Source: Sodalinema lacuna_A
Lineage (GTDB): Bacteria; Cyanobacteriota; Cyanobacteriia; Cyanobacteriales; Geitlerinemataceae
DNA: 64,000 nt
Direction of reading: 5' to 3'
Assembly (NCBI GenBank): GCA_900149785.2
Contig: FSSI02000009.1
Location: 62,001-126,000 of the forward strand
Shown here: piece by piece, positions 61,033 to 64,000 of the stretch
Layout of the letters: each line of letters begins with the position of its first letter
Numbering within the stretch: position 1 is the first letter of the stretch
Program-made: the position numbers and the translations under genes
Notes under the pieces: generated by a model
The model's database searches: none
The model's input: only the letters and a program-made list of their open reading frames with translations
What the model was told of the DNA's origin: nothing

Positions 61033-63249
61033 TTACCCTCCACCGAGGCGTGCAATCTCTTCTCTAGCCCGCTGATAGCAGTCAACGCGGCCCACATCGA
61101 GACAAACTTGCCCCCCACGCTCATAATCAGCAATGGCCCCAGAAATATCTTGAAGTTGCTCGCGAACGAGGGCTCGGTTGAAATAGGCCGTTGGCGATTC
61201 ATCATTGAGGCGTAAGGCCTGGGTATGGTCTTCGATGGCCCGTTGATAATTGCCCAACTGCGTATAGACGGTTCCTCGATTACTAAAGGCCACGGGATTA
61301 TCCGGTTCTAACTCAATGGCCCGGCTGTAGTCTTCGATCGCCCCCTCAAGATCCCCTAAGGCTCCTTTAGCCATACCGCGATTACTATAGGCTTTAGCCT
61401 GGTTGGGATTTAATTCAATCGTTTGGCTACAATCGGCGATGGCCTCGGTGTATTGCTGCAAATTGTAGTAGGCGATGCAACGATTGTTGTAGGCGACCCA
61501 ATCATCTCCAGCTAACTCCAGGGCTTTCGTACAATCTTCTACAGCCGCCTCATAGTTGGCTAAATTCAGATAGACACTACAGCGGTTGACGAGAGCTTTC
61601 GTATGGTCGGGATCTAAGGCTAAGGCTTGGCTGTAGTCCTGTTCAGCACCCGTATATTCACCCATGTTGAAGCGAGTCCGACCTCGACTGTAGTAGGCGT
61701 TGACATACTCAGGATCGAGGCGAATGGCCTGGGTGTAGTCGGAAATGGCGGCGGCGGGATCTCCGGCGGCGGAGTGAGCGAGGCCCCGATTGAGATAGGC
61801 GTTGGGGGAATTGGGATCTTGGAGGATGGCTTGGGTGTAATCTTCGATCGAGGAGCGGTAGTCGCCGAGTTGATAGGAGATTAAGGCCCGTTGGTAATAG
61901 GCTTGGGCATCGTTGGGGGATTCTTGCAGGACTTGGGAAAAGTCTGTTAGGGCGGCTTCTAAGTCTCCGGCTTTGGCCCGGGCTAAGCCTCGGTTATAGA
62001 GGGCGTCGGTGTTGTTGGGATCGAGGTCTAGGGTTTGGCTGTAGTCGGCGATGGCCCCGTCATGGTCTGCGCGATCGAAGCGTAGATTAGCCCGTTGATA
62101 ATAGGCTTGGCTATGGTTGGGGTTATGGCGAATGGCTTGATTGAGAGCTTGTAGGGCGGCGTCAGGCTGGCCCTGTTCGACGTGGGTGAGGGCGCGATCG
62201 TAAAAGTCCTGGGCGCGGCTTTCGCGGGGACGTTGCCAGAGCCAAACGGCTAGGCCTAAGGTTAGGAGGACAAGCACGAAGCCTCCAAGCCAGGGAAGCC
62301 AGGTTCGGGTGGGGGAGGGGCTAGCGACTAGGTTTATGGCTTCGTCGTCTGGGGGACTGTCGGTGTCGGTGTTGTCTTGATAGCGTTCAAGGATAGGGGC
62401 GAGGTCGTCTAAGACGTGCTGGGCTGATTGATAGCGTTTGCTGCATGAGTAAACCACCATTTTGTCGATGACGGCCGCTAGATCGTCGGAGACTTGGGTG
62501 CGTTTGCGCCAGATGAGGGTTCCTGATTCGTCTTGGAGTTTGGGCAGGTTGTTGGGGGAGACGCCGGTGAGGGCTTGAACGGCGATCGCCCCGAGGGAAT
62601 AGATGTCGCTGTTGTATTGAGGATTGCCTTGGAACTGCTCAATGGGCATATAAACGGGGGTTCCGGCGGCGATGGTTCGTAGGGCATCGTCTTGGGCAAT
62701 TTGTTGGCTGAGGGCTTTGACGGACCCAAAGTCAATGAGGATTAGTTCTTGGTCATGGTCGCGGCGAATGATATTTTCGGGTTTGACGTCGCGGTGGATG
62801 ACTTCATGGTGGTGGACAAAGACGAGGATGTTTAGGATATCCCACAAAATTTGGGCCACGGTGGCTTCGGGGAGGGCCTGTCCGGGGAGGATTTCTTCGC
62901 TGAGGGGATGGCCGTCGACGTATTCTTTGACGAGATAGAGTCGTTGATCTTCTTGGAAGTAGGCCAATAGACGGGGGATGCGATCGTGGCTGCCGAGTTG
63001 TTCGAGGGTTTCGGCTTCTTGTTCAAAGAGGCGTTTGGCGGTTTCGAGGCATTCGATGCCTCCCTTGACGGGAGAGAGTTGCTTGACGACGCATTTTGGC
63101 AATCCAGGACGACGAACGTCAGCGGCGAGATAGGTTTGGCCGAAGGCCCCTGATCCCAAAATTTTGATGATGCGATAGCGTCTATCTAAAAGAGTGCCGA
63201 TCACTAGGGTTTTGCTCGCACCTGCCACATCAGGACGCTCCAACTCCAC
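61033..63249 (-). CDS. Serine/threonine protein kinase with TPR C-terminus
   Basis: The 738-residue protein has a Hanks-type kinase domain (about 20-290) with GSGAFGQTYLA (P-loop), VVKQL (Lys), VIHRDVKPENII (catalytic loop) and LIDFGSVKAL (DFG). A membrane span (about 318-340) follows, then about eleven TPR units (QPDAALQALNQAIRHNPNHSQAY-type) on the other side of the membrane. It is an SpkF/PknA-like receptor kinase of cyanobacteria. The first codon is a GTG; no ATG exists before the kinase domain. An FHA protein encoded at 46.7 kb is a possible reader of its phosphorylations (inference). Confidence 0.92.
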   Translation of the reverse strand: MELERPDVAGASKTLVIGTLLDRRYRIIKILGSGAFGQTYLAADVRRPGLPKCVVKQLSPVKGGIECLETAKRLFEQEAETLEQLGSHDRIPRLLAYFQEDQRLYLVKEYVDGHPLSEEILPGQALPEATVAQILWDILNILVFVHHHEVIHRDVKPENIIRRDHDQELILIDFGSVKALSQQIAQDDALRTIAAGTPVYMPIEQFQGNPQYNSDIYSLGAIAVQALTGVSPNNLPKLQDESGTLIWRKRTQVSDDLAAVIDKMVVYSCSKRYQSAQHVLDDLAPILERYQDNTDTDSPPDDEAINLVASPSPTRTWLPWLGGFVLVLLTLGLAVWLWQRPRESRAQDFYDRALTHVEQGQPDAALQALNQAIRHNPNHSQAYYQRANLRFDRADHDGAIADYSQTLDLDPNNTDALYNRGLARAKAGDLEAALTDFSQVLQESPNDAQAYYQRALISYQLGDYRSSIEDYTQAILQDPNSPNAYLNRGLAHSAAGDPAAAISDYTQAIRLDPEYVNAYYSRGRTRFNMGEYTGAEQDYSQALALDPDHTKALVNRCSVYLNLANYEAAVEDCTKALELAGDDWVAYNNRCIAYYNLQQYTEAIADCSQTIELNPNQAKAYSNRGMAKGALGDLEGAIEDYSRAIELEPDNPVAFSNRGTVYTQLGNYQRAIEDHTQALRLNDESPTAYFNRALVREQLQDISGAIADYERGGQVCLDVGRVDCYQRAREEIARLGGG

Positions 63250-63283
63250 AAATCTTTAGTCTTCATTATACTGGACAACATTT

Positions 63284-63356
63284 TCGGGTGCAGGGTCGGG
63301 TGCAGGGTCGGGTGCAGGGTCGGTGAATGCTCTTGAGGGACTCTCTTGAGGGACTC
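63284..63356. repeat. Short tandem repeats between the kinase and DUF2062 genes
   Basis: Three copies of the 12-bp unit TCGGGTGCAGGG (63284-63319) are followed by two copies of the 13-bp TCTTGAGGGACTC (63331-63356), ending right at the DUF2062 stop codon. Confidence 0.85.
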
Positions 63357-63359
63357 TAG

Positions 63360-63944
63360 TTAGCGGTTGGATGAGATGAGTTGGGATGGATGGGGGTTAT
63401 GACGGCGGTATTTCTTTCGTTGTTGGTTCTCTTGTCGTTCTTGTTCTCGTTTGGCTCGCCAGGCTTTGACGAGGCGGACTGTACCAATGTAACTGGCTAG
63501 GCTGAGAATGGTTCCGGTTACGACGGACCCGACGAGTAAGTCGGCAAATAATTCGCCGGTTTCGTCGAGAAAAACGTCTAGGGAGTCCCATTGGCTGGGA
63601 GCGTCATGACTTGAACGAAGGAGCGATCGCCCGATTTGGAAGTTGAGCCAATAGATGGGAACGTAGGTGAGGGGGTTACTGATCCAGGTACAGACGGCGG
63701 CACAGAGTTTATGACCTCGCAGAAGCAGGGCTAAAACGATGCTGATGGGGGTTTGCATCCCAAAGAGGGGAAAACACCCGGCAAAGACGCCAACGGCGAC
63801 ACCTCTGGCGATGTATTTGGGGGGATCTTGGAGGCGAATGAGTCGCCAGTAGTAGTAGCGGCTAATTCGCCAACCCCGTTCGATGAGTTGAATGAGTTGG
63901 TTTAGAAGTCGTGAGCCGAGAGGTTGAGTCATAGGTGGGTGCAA
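63360..63944 (-). CDS. DUF2062-domain membrane protein
   Basis: The 194-residue protein contains the DUF2062 pattern: PKYIARGVAVGVFAGCFPLFGMQTPISIVLALLLRG, WISNPLTYVPIYWLNFQIG and a last hydrophobic segment (VGSVVTGTILSLASYIGTVRLV). It is predicted to have three to four spans; the function is unknown. The tail is basic (KREQERQENQQRKKYRRH). An in-frame ATG at 63932 is an alternative start. Confidence 0.85.
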   Translation of the reverse strand: MHPPMTQPLGSRLLNQLIQLIERGWRISRYYYWRLIRLQDPPKYIARGVAVGVFAGCFPLFGMQTPISIVLALLLRGHKLCAAVCTWISNPLTYVPIYWLNFQIGRSLLRSSHDAPSQWDSLDVFLDETGELFADLLVGSVVTGTILSLASYIGTVRLVKAWRAKREQERQENQQRKKYRRHNPHPSQLISSNR

Positions 63945-63959
63945 TGGTTGTCAAGGGTA

Positions 63960-64000
63960 AATCTGAGGTCAATCTGAGGTGAATCTGAGGTGAATCTGAG
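63960..64000. repeat. 11-bp tandem repeat at the window edge
   Basis: AATCTGAGGTC/G is present three times plus an eight-base partial copy, and the array continues out of the window. It lies upstream of the DUF2062 gene. Confidence 0.85.

Overview
The window comes from a cyanobacterium, most likely a filamentous, non-heterocystous, phycobilisome-bearing one. The supporting signals are dense GCGATCGC (HIP1) octamers, a ccmK3-ccmK4 carboxysome shell pair, sqdB-sqdX sulfolipid genes, a CpcT/CpeT chromophore lyase, an acpP-fabF-tkt cluster, a SigF-type sigma factor and a multi-TPR serine/threonine kinase. The genus cannot be fixed from the sequence alone. Composition is moderately GC-rich.

Layout. 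1-6.2 kb: the end of a dual-OB protein, a divergent Sua5/YrdC protein, then an iron block (His-rich lipoprotein, FTR1 permease, ferritin-like protein, alpha/beta hydrolase) headed by three Fur-box-like sequences, then a CNNM/CBS protein. 6-16 kb: a tiny membrane protein, rimO, a ParDE-type toxin-antitoxin pair, transketolase, fabF, acpP, an SLH protein, a hydrolase and moaC. A tRNA-Arg(ACG) at 16.04 kb marks the left edge of an accessory stretch. 16.2-31.05 kb: an AbgT transporter with different codon habits, a small HsdR_N-like nuclease, and three very large co-directional genes: a SNF2 helicase, an Eco57I/PglX-like adenine methylase, and an 1810-residue DEAD/DEAH helicase with DUF1998 and a nuclease-like tail. 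This is the most striking locus: a compact DISARM/Druantia-like anti-phage module.

31-44 kb is core metabolism: larB with a family-5 solute-binding lipoprotein, ispF, ccmK3/ccmK4, an NblR-like regulator with a degenerate receiver, a second transketolase-like enzyme, an M23 peptidase, the sulfolipid operon, cpcT/cpeT and a phytase-like lipoprotein. At 45.0-45.38 kb lies a gene-free, extremely structured block that I read as a stand-alone HEARO (IscB omega) RNA without its nuclease gene. 45.4-64 kb: TPR, FHA, transporter, aldehyde dehydrogenase, sigF, MBL-fold protein, histidine kinase, M50 protease, speD, siroheme/cobalamin enzymes (cobA, cbiX/sirB), small Fe-S and zinc-ribbon proteins, a 66-residue unknown gene behind a leader with a terminator-like hairpin, a Ser/Thr kinase-TPR protein and a DUF2062 protein.

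Repeats are conspicuous. A 43-bp unit containing CCCCTCnTGGGAGGGG is dispersed at three loci (35.4, 36.3-36.5 and 60.1-60.2 kb). Two unrelated tandem arrays share a 14-bp period (34.74 and 44.94 kb). Short 11- and 12-bp arrays flank the DUF2062 gene. Several clear intrinsic terminators are listed. No CRISPR array, rRNA operon or intact insertion sequence was seen.
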